A stretch of DNA of 56,164 nt from Oscillospiraceae bacterium (GCA_017937195.1 JAGBEA010000027.1:1-56164), one strand, 5' to 3'. Positions 9,202 through 17,483 are shown, counted from the stretch's first letter. Program-made: numbers and translations. The notes: generated from the sequence alone by a model not told the origin.

Positions 9202-10104
9202 TTACTGCTCGTCGTAGCCCTGACTTCTGATAAAGTTCATATTGTCTCGCCAATTCTCTTTCACCTTCACCCAGGTTTCCATATAGACCTTGGTGCCCAT
9301 AAAGCGCTCGATGTCGCGGCGGGCAAGGGAGCTGATCTTCTTCATCATTTCGCCGCCCTTGCCGATGATGATGCCCTTATGGCTGGACTTTTCGCAGTAG
9401 ATAGTCACATCCAGATCGATGATACCGGTCTCGCGCTCGGTGAAACGGGTCACCTCCACCGCCGTGCCGTGGGGGATCTCCTTATCGAGACAGCGCAGCA
9501 TCTTCTCGCGCACGATCTCGGCGCAGACCTGCGCATCGGGCTGGTCGGTAGTCATACCGTCGGGGAACAGCTGAGGACCCTCCTGAGCATACTTGCTCAG
9601 CTGTGCCATCAGCTCCTCCAAACCGTCGCCGGTGCGGGCGGAGATGGGGATAATGGCGTCAAAGCCGTCATAATACTGGCTGTACGCAGCAATGACCTCC
9701 AGCAGTTCTTCCTTCTTTTCCACCGTGTCCACCTTATTGATGCACAGGATCACAGGGATCTGCTCCTCCTGCACGCGCTGCAGCAGGATCTTCTCCGGCT
9801 CGCCCACATGGGCGATGGGCTCCACCAGCAGCAGTGCCGCCTCCACATCGGCAAGGCTTTCACGCACCACCTTGACCATATAGTCGCCCAGACGGGAGCG
9901 GGGCTTATGCAGACCCGGGGTATCCAGCAGCACATACTGGGTGTCGCCGCGGTTCACCACGCCGTAAATGCGGTTGCGGGTGGTCTGGGGCTTGTTGGAC
10001 ACGATGGCGATCTTCTCGCCCACCAGCGCGTTGGTCAGGCTGGATTTGCCCACATTGGGGCGTCCGCATACGGTGATCATAGCGGTTTTGGTAACAGTGT
10101 TCAT
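9202..10104 (-). CDS. era: GTPase Era
   Basis: Era binds the 3' end of 16S rRNA and supports maturation of the 30S subunit. The 300-residue protein has the G motifs GRPNVGKSSL (residues about 13-22), DTPGLH near 60 and NKVD near 122, then a C-terminal KH domain with GKGGEMMKKI near 250. Length is normal. The ATG follows GAGGATCATCTT. The last 18 codons are duplicated 210 bases downstream, and this intact end may have been supplied by an inserted element. Confidence 0.96.
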   Translation of the reverse strand: MNTVTKTAMITVCGRPNVGKSSLTNALVGEKIAIVSNKPQTTRNRIYGVVNRGDTQYVLLDTPGLHKPRSRLGDYMVKVVRESLADVEAALLLVEPIAHVGEPEKILLQRVQEEQIPVILCINKVDTVEKKEELLEVIAAYSQYYDGFDAIIPISARTGDGLEELMAQLSKYAQEGPQLFPDGMTTDQPDAQVCAEIVREKMLRCLDKEIPHGTAVEVTRFTERETGIIDLDVTIYCEKSSHKGIIIGKGGEMMKKISSLARRDIERFMGTKVYMETWVKVKENWRDNMNFIRSQGYDEQ

Positions 10105-10136
10105 AAGATGATCCTCAACTTTCTTTGAGCAATTTA

Positions 10137-10505
10137 TTAGGATAAGTCGTATGTTGTATATTGTGCCTTATTAATGAGCTTTTGCAACTGGTAAAAACGT
10201 ACCATTCTTGTGCCTTTCAAGCAACAGTTCTTTGCCCAAGGTCCTATATATCTCCGCCTAAATGTAACCCTGCTTTTCAAGTTGCCCGTATAGAAAAGGA
10301 AATACCCCTCATCGGCCTTTCTCTCCCCTATGCACATACTTTCAGGAATATCTTTTTCCTCGCGATATTGCTGGGCACATAAAGCAAAATCAATTGTTTG
10401 TATAATGCCGTTTTCATCACGGTAAACCAAGTTTTCTCCCAAGCCGCCTTTACCGCAATTTACAGCCAGAATCGCATCGTCATTTATAGAGATAACAGAA
10501 TGCAT
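10137..10505 (-). CDS. Hypothetical protein between ybeY and era
   Basis: I do not recognise this 122-residue protein. It is cysteine- and tyrosine-rich, has no signal peptide or membrane segment, and contains NCGKGGLGENLVY near residue 20 and FRRRYIGPW near 85. The ATG at 10505 is preceded by GGAGG about 8 bases away, so translation is plausible. Its AT content is higher than that of the flanking genes. It occupies the place where Bacillus has dgkA and cdd, so it may be a lineage-specific acquisition. Confidence 0.6.
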   Translation of the reverse strand: MHSVISINDDAILAVNCGKGGLGENLVYRDENGIIQTIDFALCAQQYREEKDIPESMCIGERKADEGYFLFYTGNLKSRVTFRRRYIGPWAKNCCLKGTRMVRFYQLQKLINKAQYTTYDLS

Positions 10506-10532
10506 CGTTTCGCCTCCGGTTAACCTTTCGTT

Positions 10533-11021
10533 TTATCGTTCCAGTTTCAACTCGGACATGATCTCTTCTTCCCTCGCACGCATCTGCTGCTTCATCTCGC
10601 CCTCATCCAGATGGTCGTAGCCCAAAAGATGCAGCACCGAATGGACGGAGAGATAGCAGATCTCCCGTTCAAAGCTGTGGCCGTACTCCTGCGCCTGGGC
10701 GCGGGCGCGCTCCACACTGATGCACATATCCCCCAGCGGGATCCGCCCCGTGGCGGGGTCGGCATCCATCTCATCGGGATGCTCGCCGGGGACAAGATCA
10801 AACATAGGGAAGCTGAGCACATCGGTGGGGCGGTCGATATTGCGCATCTCGAGGTTGACCTCGTGGATGCCCTCGTCATCGGTCAGCAAAATATTGATCT
10901 CGCAGGGATCGTTCATCCCCTCAGCGGAGAGTGCCGTCTTCACCGCATTGCGCAGCAGTGCGCGCAGAGATGGCGGATTGATGCCGCGGCGGTTGCCGGT
11001 CACACTGATCTGATGGGTCAT
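10533..11021 (-). CDS. ybeY: Endoribonuclease YbeY
   Basis: YbeY is a zinc-dependent ribonuclease for 16S rRNA 3'-end maturation and ribosome quality control. The 162-residue product has the metal motif H-x3-H-x5-H, seen as HSVLHLLGYDH near residues 127-137, and the family segment RNIDRPTDVLSFP near 63. Its ATG overlaps the phoH stop by 4 bases, so the two are translationally coupled. Confidence 0.96.
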   Translation of the reverse strand: MTHQISVTGNRRGINPPSLRALLRNAVKTALSAEGMNDPCEINILLTDDEGIHEVNLEMRNIDRPTDVLSFPMFDLVPGEHPDEMDADPATGRIPLGDMCISVERARAQAQEYGHSFEREICYLSVHSVLHLLGYDHLDEGEMKQQMRAREEEIMSELKLER

Positions 11022-11986
11022 TTCCTGCCGCCTCCCTTGCGCTCTTCATACTTGGCATAGGCTTCGATGATACGCTGCACCATCACATGGCGCACCACAT
11101 CCTGCTGAGAAAGCTCGCTGATACCCACGCCTTCCACGCCACGCAGCACCTTCATAGCTTCCTTCAATCCGCTGGGCTTGTCCCCCGGCAGGTCGATCTG
11201 GGTGATATCACCGGTGATGACCACCTTGGAGCCAAAGCCCATACGGGTCAAAAACATCTTCATCTGCTCGCGGCTGGTGTTCTGTGCCTCATCGAGGATG
11301 ATGAAGCTGTCATCCAGCGTGCGGCCACGCATATAGGCGAGGGGCGCCACCTCGATATTGCCCCGCTCCAGATATTTCTGATAGGTCTCCGCGCCCAGCA
11401 TATCAAAGAGGGCGTCGTACAGCGGGCGCAGGTAGGGATCCACCTTGCTCTGCAGATCGCCGGGCAGGAAACCCAGACGCTCGCCGGCCTCCACCGCGGG
11501 ACGGGTGAGGATAATGCGGTTGATCTGCTTGTCCCGGAAGGCGGCCACCGCTGCCGCCACCGCCAGATAGGTTTTACCCGTACCGGCAGGACCGACACCG
11601 ATGGTGACCGTATTGTTCAAAATGGAGTCCACATACTGCTTTTGACCGATGGTCTTGGGCTTGACGGGACGGCCCTTGGAGGTGATGCAGATCACATCCT
11701 GCGTCAGCTCCGCCACGCGGTCACTCTGTCCGCTGCGGCAAAGACCGATCACATAGCGCACGTGCTGGGCGTTGATGACCTCGCCCTTGGCTGACAGCGT
11801 CAGCAGCGCCTCCACCGCCTTGGTGGCCAGCATCACCTGCTCCACATCGCCGGAGATCACCAGCTCGCCGCCGCGGTTCACTACCGTGACATACAGCTCC
11901 GACTCCAAAAGGCGGATATTCTCGTCAAAGGAACCAAACAGATTGATGGCTTCCTCCATTCGTTCCATACTGATGCGCTGTTCCAT
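11018..11986 (-). CDS. phoH: PhoH-like ATPase
   Basis: PhoH-like proteins are RNA-associated ATPases or helicases commonly found next to ybeY. The 322-residue protein has an N-terminal KH-like segment (about 1-60), Walker [12 protein letters not shown] near residue 136 and Walker [10 protein letters not shown] near 238. It lies 19 bases after yqfD, in one run with yqfC and yqfD. The exact substrate in Firmicutes is not established. Confidence 0.93.
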   Translation of the reverse strand: MEQRISMERMEEAINLFGSFDENIRLLESELYVTVVNRGGELVISGDVEQVMLATKAVEALLTLSAKGEVINAQHVRYVIGLCRSGQSDRVAELTQDVICITSKGRPVKPKTIGQKQYVDSILNNTVTIGVGPAGTGKTYLAVAAAVAAFRDKQINRIILTRPAVEAGERLGFLPGDLQSKVDPYLRPLYDALFDMLGAETYQKYLERGNIEVAPLAYMRGRTLDDSFIILDEAQNTSREQMKMFLTRMGFGSKVVITGDITQIDLPGDKPSGLKEAMKVLRGVEGVGISELSQQDVVRHVMVQRIIEAYAKYEERKGGGRK

Positions 11987-12005
11987 AGCATCCCTTCTCT
12001 CTGTA

Positions 12006-13196
12006 TCATTCCGATTGTTGCGGTAAAAGCACCTGCTGCCCGATCTGCTCGTGGCATTCCGCCGTCAGCGTAACCAGCAGGCAGCCGTCCTTCTCCGCGG
12101 CGGCAAATCGGGTTTGGGTGACGGTGCCGTTTTCGGTCATCTGCTGTTGCAAAAGCTGCAGCAGCAGTGCTTCGCCCTCCGAACGCGCCTCGGCTGCCGT
12201 GCGCTGCACCGACATCTCCGTATAGCGGACGGTCTGCTCCGTCACCACGGTGATGGGCAGGCGCAAACCGCCGGGCAGAGTAACGCCACTATAATAGATT
12301 ATTTTATCACAATCCGCCCCCAGCATGCTACCCTTTCCGTAGATTTTTATGCGATGTTTGCCAAAATCAAGGGCAATCCGCGTGGTGGTGCGCTGTGTTT
12401 CGCTGTGGAGCTGCGCCGTCAGCGGTACCATCACAGACAGATCGTACCACGTCCGCGCCCAGACATTGCCCATCCCGTGTACCAAGCGCAGCCCCGTCCG
12501 CTGGGAATCCACCACGCCGGAGATCAGCAGCTGCCCCTGCGTCACCGTACTGCCCTTGGACACCTGCGCCACTCCGTCCAGCGTCTCCACCTTGGTCACC
12601 AGGCCGGCACGCGACGCCACCACATTGGAGATGTCCTCATCACGGATCATCTCCGGCGGGCGCTGTCGCTCCACCACCTGCACGTGGGCGATGCAGCCCT
12701 TTACATTCACCACCAGCCAAGACAGCTCCGGCACCTCCAGCAGCACGTGGTTGCGCATTGCCTCCTGATCGATGTTCATCCCCCGCGAGCCAATGGTAAT
12801 GCCATACTCCTCCAATGCCCGCAAAATGGTCTCATCCGGCACGGTGGTATTGCCGGTGACCTGAAATTCCCAGATAAAGAAATTGCCGCCAAACAGCAGC
12901 AGCACAAACAGCGCCAGTCCTCCCAGCAGCACATAGCGGCGGCGAAAGGTTTGCAAAAGACGGGGCGCGCCCCGTTCTCTGCCCACCGTGATCACACATT
13001 CCGCACCCACCGCCTGCCGCAGCCGGCGCAGACCGCGCCGCGTGGTGGACATGGTAAAGGTGACGCCATCCAGCCACCGCACATCCCAAAAGGGGATCTC
13101 GTGGGCGGCGCACAGATTCATCACCCGCTCGGGGAAGGGACTTTCCACGCGGATGGACACATTCCCCCGCAGATAATTGACCACACTTCTGTACAT
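12006..13196 (-). CDS. yqfD: Sporulation protein YqfD
   Basis: YqfD is a sigma-E-controlled sporulation membrane protein of the mother cell. This 396-residue product has a short cytoplasmic N-terminal domain (about 1-90) and one strong membrane segment (about 91-112, VLLGGLALFVLLLFGGNFF). A long outer domain with a POTRA-like start (FQVTGNTTVPDETILRALEEYG) follows. It overlaps yqfC by one base (TGATG), the usual pairing. Molecular function is not known. Confidence 0.92.
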   Translation of the reverse strand: MYRSVVNYLRGNVSIRVESPFPERVMNLCAAHEIPFWDVRWLDGVTFTMSTTRRGLRRLRQAVGAECVITVGRERGAPRLLQTFRRRYVLLGGLALFVLLLFGGNFFIWEFQVTGNTTVPDETILRALEEYGITIGSRGMNIDQEAMRNHVLLEVPELSWLVVNVKGCIAHVQVVERQRPPEMIRDEDISNVVASRAGLVTKVETLDGVAQVSKGSTVTQGQLLISGVVDSQRTGLRLVHGMGNVWARTWYDLSVMVPLTAQLHSETQRTTTRIALDFGKHRIKIYGKGSMLGADCDKIIYYSGVTLPGGLRLPITVVTEQTVRYTEMSVQRTAAEARSEGEALLLQLLQQQMTENGTVTQTRFAAAEKDGCLLVTLTAECHEQIGQQVLLPQQSE

Positions 13197-13477
13197 CAGC
13201 AGATCAGCTCCATTTTCTCAATATAGCCGCCGATGCGCAGCTCCGTTTCCGTCATAGCCTGCAGCTGCAGCTCCCGTCCCAACAGCCGCACCAGCAGCGT
13301 GCCCCCGGCAATTTCGATGGTTTCCGTGCTGTACACCAGCACGCCCTTATGCTGGGACATAAAAAACTGCCGGTTGCCTACCAGCTCCATCTGCGGCACA
13401 CCGGCTGCCAGTTCCCCCGGCAGATCCAGCCGATCCACCGCCTCCAGCCCCAACTGCGCCAGTTTTCGCTTCTCCAT
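13196..13477 (-). CDS. yqfC: Sporulation protein YqfC
   Basis: This 93-residue protein belongs to the YabP/YqfC family of small sporulation proteins. It shows the family core ELVGNRQFFMSQHKGVLVY near residue 31 and ends with a leucine-rich strand pair. The ATG follows GGAGGTGGCAT. It heads the minus-strand run yqfC-yqfD-phoH-ybeY behind a sigma-E-like promoter, and faces ylbJ. Confidence 0.92.
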   Translation of the reverse strand: MEKRKLAQLGLEAVDRLDLPGELAAGVPQMELVGNRQFFMSQHKGVLVYSTETIEIAGGTLLVRLLGRELQLQAMTETELRIGGYIEKMELIC

Positions 13478-13496
13478 ATGCCACCTCCATAGTCAA

Positions 13497-13525
13497 AGAT
13501 TATGCCGACATCAGGCAGCATATGC
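13497..13525 (-). promoter_or_regulatory. Sigma-E-like promoter for yqfC-yqfD
   Basis: On the minus strand GCATATGC (13525-13518) and CATAATCT (13504-13497) are 13 bases apart, resembling the sporulation sigma-E pattern (-35 ATATT-like, -10 CATACAnT-like). The match is partial. The downstream genes are sigma-E genes in Bacillus. Confidence 0.45.
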
Positions 13526-13526
13526 G

Positions 13527-13556
13527 GTTATGACTTTGTCCGCCGCTTCATACAGT
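13527..13556 (+). promoter_or_regulatory. Sigma-E-like promoter for ylbJ
   Basis: CATACAGT at 13549-13556 fits the sigma-E -10 consensus CATACAnT. GTTATGAC at 13527-13534 is a looser -35, 14 bases away. It lies 18 bases before the ylbJ start. Confidence 0.5.
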
Positions 13557-13574
13557 AAGGTGAGGGGTGATGGT

Positions 13575-14462
13575 ATGAAGCGGTGGTTCACTTTTTTCGC
13601 ATTACTGCCGGCAATGCTGCTGATGCTGGCGCTCTCAACGCAGGCGGCAGAAGCGATGCGGCAGGGCTTGGCGCTGTGTGCCCGCTCCGTGGTGCCGGCG
13701 CTGTTCCCCTTTCTTGTGCTGTCGGGGCTGTTTGTAAATCTGGGCTGCGCCGATGTACCGGCGCGGCTCTTGGGCAGTGTGATGCAGCGGCTGTTTGGCT
13801 GCAGCGGCAGCGGCGCCAGCGCCTTCTTTTTGGGGATCTTGGGCGGCTATCCGCTGGGCGCGCGGACGATCGGCGAGCTGTACCGCACCGGCCGCATCTC
13901 CCATCAGGAGGGGGAGGATCTCCTATGCTTTTGCAACAACGCAGGGCCTGCTTTTATCCTCGGCATCGCCGGCGCAGGGATCTTCGGGGATCTTCGGGCC
14001 GGCGCGTGGCTGTATCTCATCCACGTAGCGGCCGCGACTTTAGTGGGGCTGCTGCTAAGACGCTCAAAAGCTGCTCCAACGCCGCGTTCCGCCCTGCCGC
14101 AGCCCAGCCCGTCCTTTCCTTCCGCCTTGGTCAGCAGCATCACTTCCGCCGGCACAACAATGGTGCAGATCTGCGCCTTCGTGGTGTTTTTTTACACGCT
14201 TTTGCACCTCTCGCCCCTGCATCATCCGCTGCTGCTGGGCGTTGTGGAGCTGACACGAGGCATCACCTCGCTGACGGCAGGGCGAGATGCTTTCCTCATC
14301 GCCTCGGCACTTTTGGGATGGGGCGGTATCAGTGTCCATTGCCAGACCGCGGCGGTATTGGCGGACACGCCGCTGTCGCTGCGGCGGTATCTCCTCGCCA
14401 AAACGCTGCACGCCCTCATCGCCGCCGCGCTGGCTTGGAGCGCCGCGCCGCTGCTGTTTTAG
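13575..14462 (+). CDS. ylbJ: Sporulation integral membrane protein YlbJ
   Basis: YlbJ is a mother-cell sporulation membrane protein needed for the spore coat/cortex stage. This 295-residue product has about seven to eight hydrophobic segments and the family stretches LGILGGYPLGARTIGELY (about 79-96) and CNNAGPAFILG (about 114-124), typical of the nucleoside-recognition (Gate) domain. I chose ATG 13575 (MKRWFTFFALLP), preceded by AAGGTGAGGGGTG. The frame stays open further upstream but that part overlaps yqfC. It diverges from yqfC-yqfD. Confidence 0.9.
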   Translation: MKRWFTFFALLPAMLLMLALSTQAAEAMRQGLALCARSVVPALFPFLVLSGLFVNLGCADVPARLLGSVMQRLFGCSGSGASAFFLGILGGYPLGARTIGELYRTGRISHQEGEDLLCFCNNAGPAFILGIAGAGIFGDLRAGAWLYLIHVAAATLVGLLLRRSKAAPTPRSALPQPSPSFPSALVSSITSAGTTMVQICAFVVFFYTLLHLSPLHHPLLLGVVELTRGITSLTAGRDAFLIASALLGWGGISVHCQTAAVLADTPLSLRRYLLAKTLHALIAAALAWSAAPLLF

Positions 14463-14469
14463 GGCAAAA

Positions 14470-14500
14470 AAAGACGCACTCTCGTGCGTCTTTCTTTTTG
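14470..14500. terminator. Bidirectional terminator, ylbJ/deoD
   Basis: AAAGACGCAC pairs with GTGCGTCTTT across TCTC, with A and T runs on both sides. Confidence 0.9.
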
Positions 14501-14501
14501 T

Positions 14502-15218
14502 TTACTCTTTGTCCATCTTGACCGCCACTTCCAGCGCGATCTTCATCATATCGGTAAAGGTGGTCTGCCGCGCCTCCGGAGACAGCTCCTCACCGGTGAT
14601 GAGATTGTCGGAAATGGAGCAGATGGCCAAGGCACGCTTACCGGCATAGGCGGCAGTGCAGTACAGACCTGCCGCCTCCATCTCTACCGCCATCACGCCC
14701 ATCTTCGTCCAGCGCATATTGCGCTGTGCCGCATCGTAGAATGTGTCGGAGGAATAGAGGTTGCCCACCGGCATCTTCACACCCAGCTCTTTTGCCGCTT
14801 CCACCGCAGCGGACAGCAGCTCGAAACTTGCGATGGGGGCAAACGTGCCGCCCAGCTCATACTGTTCCGGAAACGCGGAGTTGGTGCAGGCGCCCATACC
14901 TGCCACCACGCTGCCCAGCGCCAGATCTGCGCGCATAGCACCGGCGGAGCCCACGCGGATGATGTTTTCCACGCCGTAGTGATCGAAAAGCTCGCCGGAA
15001 TAGATGGCGATGGAGGGGATGCCCATACCGGATGCCATCACGGACACCTTCACACCCTTATAGGTGCCGGTATAGCCCTGCACACCGCGGACATTGTTCA
15101 CCAGCTGCGGCTCTTCCAGAAATGTTTCGGCGATAAACTTGGCGCGCAGCGGATCGCCGGGCATCAGTACGGTTTTTGCAAATGCGCCCTGCGGGGCGTG
15201 ATTATGGGGAGTAGGCAT
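14502..15218 (-). CDS. deoD: Purine-nucleoside phosphorylase, DeoD type
   Basis: The enzyme cleaves purine (deoxy)nucleosides with phosphate in nucleoside salvage. The 238-residue length and motifs fit the hexameric DeoD class: VLMPGDPLRAKFIAE near residue 18, SGMGIPSIAIY near 67, RVGSAGA near 88 and the catalytic aspartate in ICSISDN near 205. Start 15218 (MPTPHNH) follows AAAGGAGAACC. The open frame continues upstream into deoC without a ribosome site. It follows deoC by 16 bases; the products deoxyribose-1-phosphate and deoxyribose-5-phosphate connect the two. Confidence 0.95.
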   Translation of the reverse strand: MPTPHNHAPQGAFAKTVLMPGDPLRAKFIAETFLEEPQLVNNVRGVQGYTGTYKGVKVSVMASGMGIPSIAIYSGELFDHYGVENIIRVGSAGAMRADLALGSVVAGMGACTNSAFPEQYELGGTFAPIASFELLSAAVEAAKELGVKMPVGNLYSSDTFYDAAQRNMRWTKMGVMAVEMEAAGLYCTAAYAGKRALAICSISDNLITGEELSPEARQTTFTDMMKIALEVAVKMDKE

Positions 15219-15234
15219 AGACGGTTCTCCTTTC

Positions 15235-15900
15235 TTATGCTTCCATCGCCTTGACGGCCTTGACAATGCGGGAGGTGCCCAGACGGTCAGCGCCCAGTGC
15301 CATAAAGTCCGCGGCGTCCTTGAGATCGGCAATGCCGCCGGCAGCCTTGATCTTCACATGGGGTGCAATATGGGCCTTGAACAGTGCCACATCCTCACGG
15401 GTGGCGCCGCCGCCTGCAAAGCCGGTGGAGGTCTTGATATACTCCGCGCCGGACTCACTGACCACACGGCACAGTTCCTTCTTCTCCTCATCGGTCAGCA
15501 GGCAGGTTTCGATGATCACCTTCAAAAGCTTGCCGCCGCAGGCTTTCTTTACAAGACGGATCTCCTGCAGCACCTGATCGTACAAGCCGTCCTTCACCCA
15601 GCCGATGTTGATAACCATATCGATCTCCTCGGCACCGTTTGCCACCGCGTCGCGGGTCTCCGCGCACTTTGCGGCGGTGGTGGAATAGCCGTTGGGGAAG
15701 CCGATGACGGTGCAGATGGGCAGCTTGCCGGCCACATAGTCCGCCGCCTGCGCCACATAGGAGGCGGGGATGCACACACTGGCGCAGCCGTATTGGATGC
15801 CATCGTCGCACAATGCCCGGATCTCCTGCCACGTGGCGCCCTGCGCCAGCAGCGTGTGATCCACAGCCGCCAAAATCTTCTTCAGTTCCTGATCCATCAT
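15235..15900 (-). CDS. deoC: Deoxyribose-phosphate aldolase
   Basis: DeoC splits 2-deoxyribose-5-phosphate into glyceraldehyde-3-phosphate and acetaldehyde, the last step of deoxynucleoside use. The 221-residue protein shows DHTLL near residue 13 and the catalytic lysines in KVIIETCLL (about 135) and [14 protein letters not shown] (about 164). Start 15900 follows AAAGGAG by 5 bases; the next codon is also ATG (15897). It is the first gene of a deoC-deoD pair. Confidence 0.96.
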   Translation of the reverse strand: MMDQELKKILAAVDHTLLAQGATWQEIRALCDDGIQYGCASVCIPASYVAQAADYVAGKLPICTVIGFPNGYSTTAAKCAETRDAVANGAEEIDMVINIGWVKDGLYDQVLQEIRLVKKACGGKLLKVIIETCLLTDEEKKELCRVVSESGAEYIKTSTGFAGGGATREDVALFKAHIAPHVKIKAAGGIADLKDAADFMALGADRLGTSRIVKAVKAMEA

Positions 15901-15977
15901 ACTCGCTCCTTTGCTGTTTTCCTGCTCCCATTGTACCAAAATCGGCACGGGTTGTAAACCGACTTTTCCGCAAGAGA

Positions 15978-16009
15978 AAAACGGCTGTGTCCTGCGACAC
16001 AGCCGTTTT
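15978..16009. terminator. Terminator between deoC and the yegP-like gene
   Basis: AAAACGGCTGTGTC pairs perfectly with its complement across a 4-base loop, ending in TTTT on both strands. Confidence 0.85.
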
Positions 16010-16024
16010 GGGACATATAAACGC

Positions 16025-16393
16025 TTATTCGGTGACGACCTCTGCATCGGGAGCGTTCTTGCGGATGCTCTCGATGCCGTTGAGGCAGGATGCCTTGGCC
16101 TTATAACCCTCGCCGGTGGCGACGATCTCGCCGTTGCGTGCCTTCAGGCGGAAGCGGAACTCGCCGGCCTTGTCCACATAGACCTCGAACTTGGGGTTGG
16201 TGACGGCCTCGTAATTCTCAACCGTCTGATCCTCCAGCTTGGCTTCCACAGCGTTCTTGCGGACGCTCTCGATGCCGCTGAGGCATGCCTTCTCCGTGGT
16301 ATAGACCTCGCTGGTGGCGATGACTTCGCCGTTGCCGGCCTTCAGGTCGAACTTGAAGCCGGTCTTGACTTCCTTCACTACAAACTTACCCAT
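16025..16393 (-). CDS. YegP family (DUF1508) protein, two repeats
   Basis: The 122-residue product is two copies of the DUF1508/YegP unit: [20 protein letters not shown] (about residues 11-30) and [20 protein letters not shown] (about 75-94). Each is followed by a CL-GIESxRKNA helix. In known structures this unit forms a small beta sheet with a helix. Function is unknown. GAGGTGTAACT precedes the ATG and the gene has its own terminator, so it is probably monocistronic. Confidence 0.85.
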   Translation of the reverse strand: MGKFVVKEVKTGFKFDLKAGNGEVIATSEVYTTEKACLSGIESVRKNAVEAKLEDQTVENYEAVTNPKFEVYVDKAGEFRFRLKARNGEIVATGEGYKAKASCLNGIESIRKNAPDAEVVTE

Positions 16394-16515
16394 AGTTACA
16401 CCTCATTTTCTTTTCCCGATGGCCGGGTCTTTGGTTCATTTTACACTATTTATCCCTTGTCTGTAAAGGCTTAATTTATTAAATTTTGACGAACAACCGG
16501 TTATTCGCTGAAAAA

Positions 16516-16544
16516 GCAGCCGCAGCGCAATGCGCCGCGGCTGC
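16516..16544 (-). terminator. Terminator of the helical-repeat gene
   Basis: GCAGCCGC pairs with GCGGCTGC around an inner GCGC pair. Five T follow on the minus strand (16515-16511). Confidence 0.75.
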
Positions 16545-16551
16545 GGTGTAA

Positions 16552-16905
16552 TCACTTCTTGTCAAACAGACCTTCCAGCTTGTCAGACAGCTTGTCGGCC
16601 ATATCATCCAGCTTATCCACCACGCTGTCCACGGTGGTCTCCGCCTTTTTCAGGTCGATCTTGGCAGCCAGCTTATCCGCCATATCGTCCAGCTTATCCA
16701 CCACACTGTCCACGGAGGTTTCGATCTTCTCGCGGTCGATCTTGGCCTTGATGGCCTCCACAGCGGCCTTGACCTGCTCATCGGGCAGATTCACGCCCAG
16801 CAGCTCCTCCACGGTCTTGACGGGGGCATCCATAAAACGGGCGGCCAGTGTATCGTCCTCTTTGATCTTCGTGATGATCTCTTCGATCTTTTCCTTGATA
16901 TTCAT
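16552..16905 (-). CDS. Hypothetical helical protein with an internal repeat
   Basis: I do not recognise this 117-residue acidic protein. Residues about 1-50 look like a compact helical start (IKEDDTLAARFMDAPVKTVE). After that the unit SVDSVVDKLDDMADKL appears twice (about 64-79 and 91-106), with KIDREKIE and KIDLKKAE before each copy, as in an amphipathic helix or coiled coil. It has no signal peptide. AAAAGGAG precedes the ATG. The repeat units are nearly identical at DNA level too, so copy number may vary between strains. Confidence 0.7.
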   Translation of the reverse strand: MNIKEKIEEIITKIKEDDTLAARFMDAPVKTVEELLGVNLPDEQVKAAVEAIKAKIDREKIETSVDSVVDKLDDMADKLAAKIDLKKAETTVDSVVDKLDDMADKLSDKLEGLFDKK

Positions 16906-16986
16906 GGTGCTGCTCCTTTTCGCTGAATTTTGCCCATTGGCAACGGGCTTTTCTGCGTTCAGTATACGCGCAAAGCAGCGGCGCTG

Positions 16987-17151
16987 TCAAGAATCGGTTT
17001 CTTCCTCTTCGGCAAGATACAGCTCCTCCGTGTCCTGCTGGGCGCGGATCAGCCGCTGCTTTGCCACGCCGAAATTGGCGCGATCCAGCTCCTCCAGTGC
17101 GTCGGTTATGGCGTTGAACAACGTGGTATACATCTTCTGATAGTTGGGCAT
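16987..17151 (-). CDS. Small conserved Clostridia protein
   Basis: This 54-residue acidic protein reads MPNYQKMYTTLFNAITDAL and continues with a glutamate-rich tail. Similar small proteins with this N terminus are widespread in Clostridia; their function is unknown. The start at 17151 follows GGGGGAGGTGATCTGT. An in-frame ATG at 17172 has no ribosome site. It is divergent from an XRE regulator, with two palindromes between them, so it may be a target of that regulator. Confidence 0.7.
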   Translation of the reverse strand: MPNYQKMYTTLFNAITDALEELDRANFGVAKQRLIRAQQDTEELYLAEEEETDS

Positions 17152-17175
17152 ACAGATCACCTCCCCCCTCAATTA

Positions 17176-17217
17176 TATCTTGAAACAAGATATAATGCAA
17201 TATCTTGTTTCAAGATA
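17176..17217. promoter_or_regulatory. Two palindromic operators between divergent genes
   Basis: TATCTTGAAACAAGATA (17176-17192) and TATCTTGTTTCAAGATA (17201-17217) are each 17-base palindromes, and each is the exact reverse complement of the other. Centres are 25 bases apart, about two and a half helical turns. They fill the gap between the small protein gene and the XRE gene and are the obvious binding sites for the XRE product. Confidence 0.7.
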
Positions 17218-17243
17218 CGCTATGGTGCAGTTAGGTGATAAAT

Positions 17244-17483
17244 ATGCGTTATGAGATTTTGAAATATGAAACGATCCGCAATCTGCGGATTGACAATGGG
17301 TACACCCAAAAACAGATTGCAGAGTACCTTCACATCAAGCAAAACACATATTCGCAGTACGAAATCGGCGTGCTGAATTATCCCGTTGATGTTATCGTCA
17401 AACTGGCAGATTTCTACGGCGTCAGCACGGATTATCTCTTGGGTCGCACCGATGTGCCCGAGCCGTACCCCAAGAAGGGCTGA
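17244..17483 (+). CDS. XRE-family transcriptional regulator
   Basis: The 79-residue protein is one helix-turn-helix domain: IRNLRIDNGYTQKQIAEYL (about 11-29), then KQNTYSQYEIG (about 32-42) as recognition helix. The C terminus DFYGVSTDYLLGRTD is typical of single-domain XRE repressors. ATG 17244 has AGGTG 7 bases before it; a GTG at 17235 is also in frame. Two palindromes upstream suggest autoregulation. No phage genes are nearby. Confidence 0.88.
   Translation: MRYEILKYETIRNLRIDNGYTQKQIAEYLHIKQNTYSQYEIGVLNYPVDVIVKLADFYGVSTDYLLGRTDVPEPYPKKG

Noticed and set aside
13233-13574. N-terminal extension of ylbJ.
   Set aside because: It overlaps yqfC and the promoter gap; ATG 13575 gives a normal YlbJ start and ribosome site.
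16559-17140. A Ser-rich 193-codon frame on + across 16.6-17.1 kb.
   Set aside because: Its sequence is the antisense of the helical repeat, giving Ser/Leu runs; the minus-strand gene has a ribosome site and terminator.
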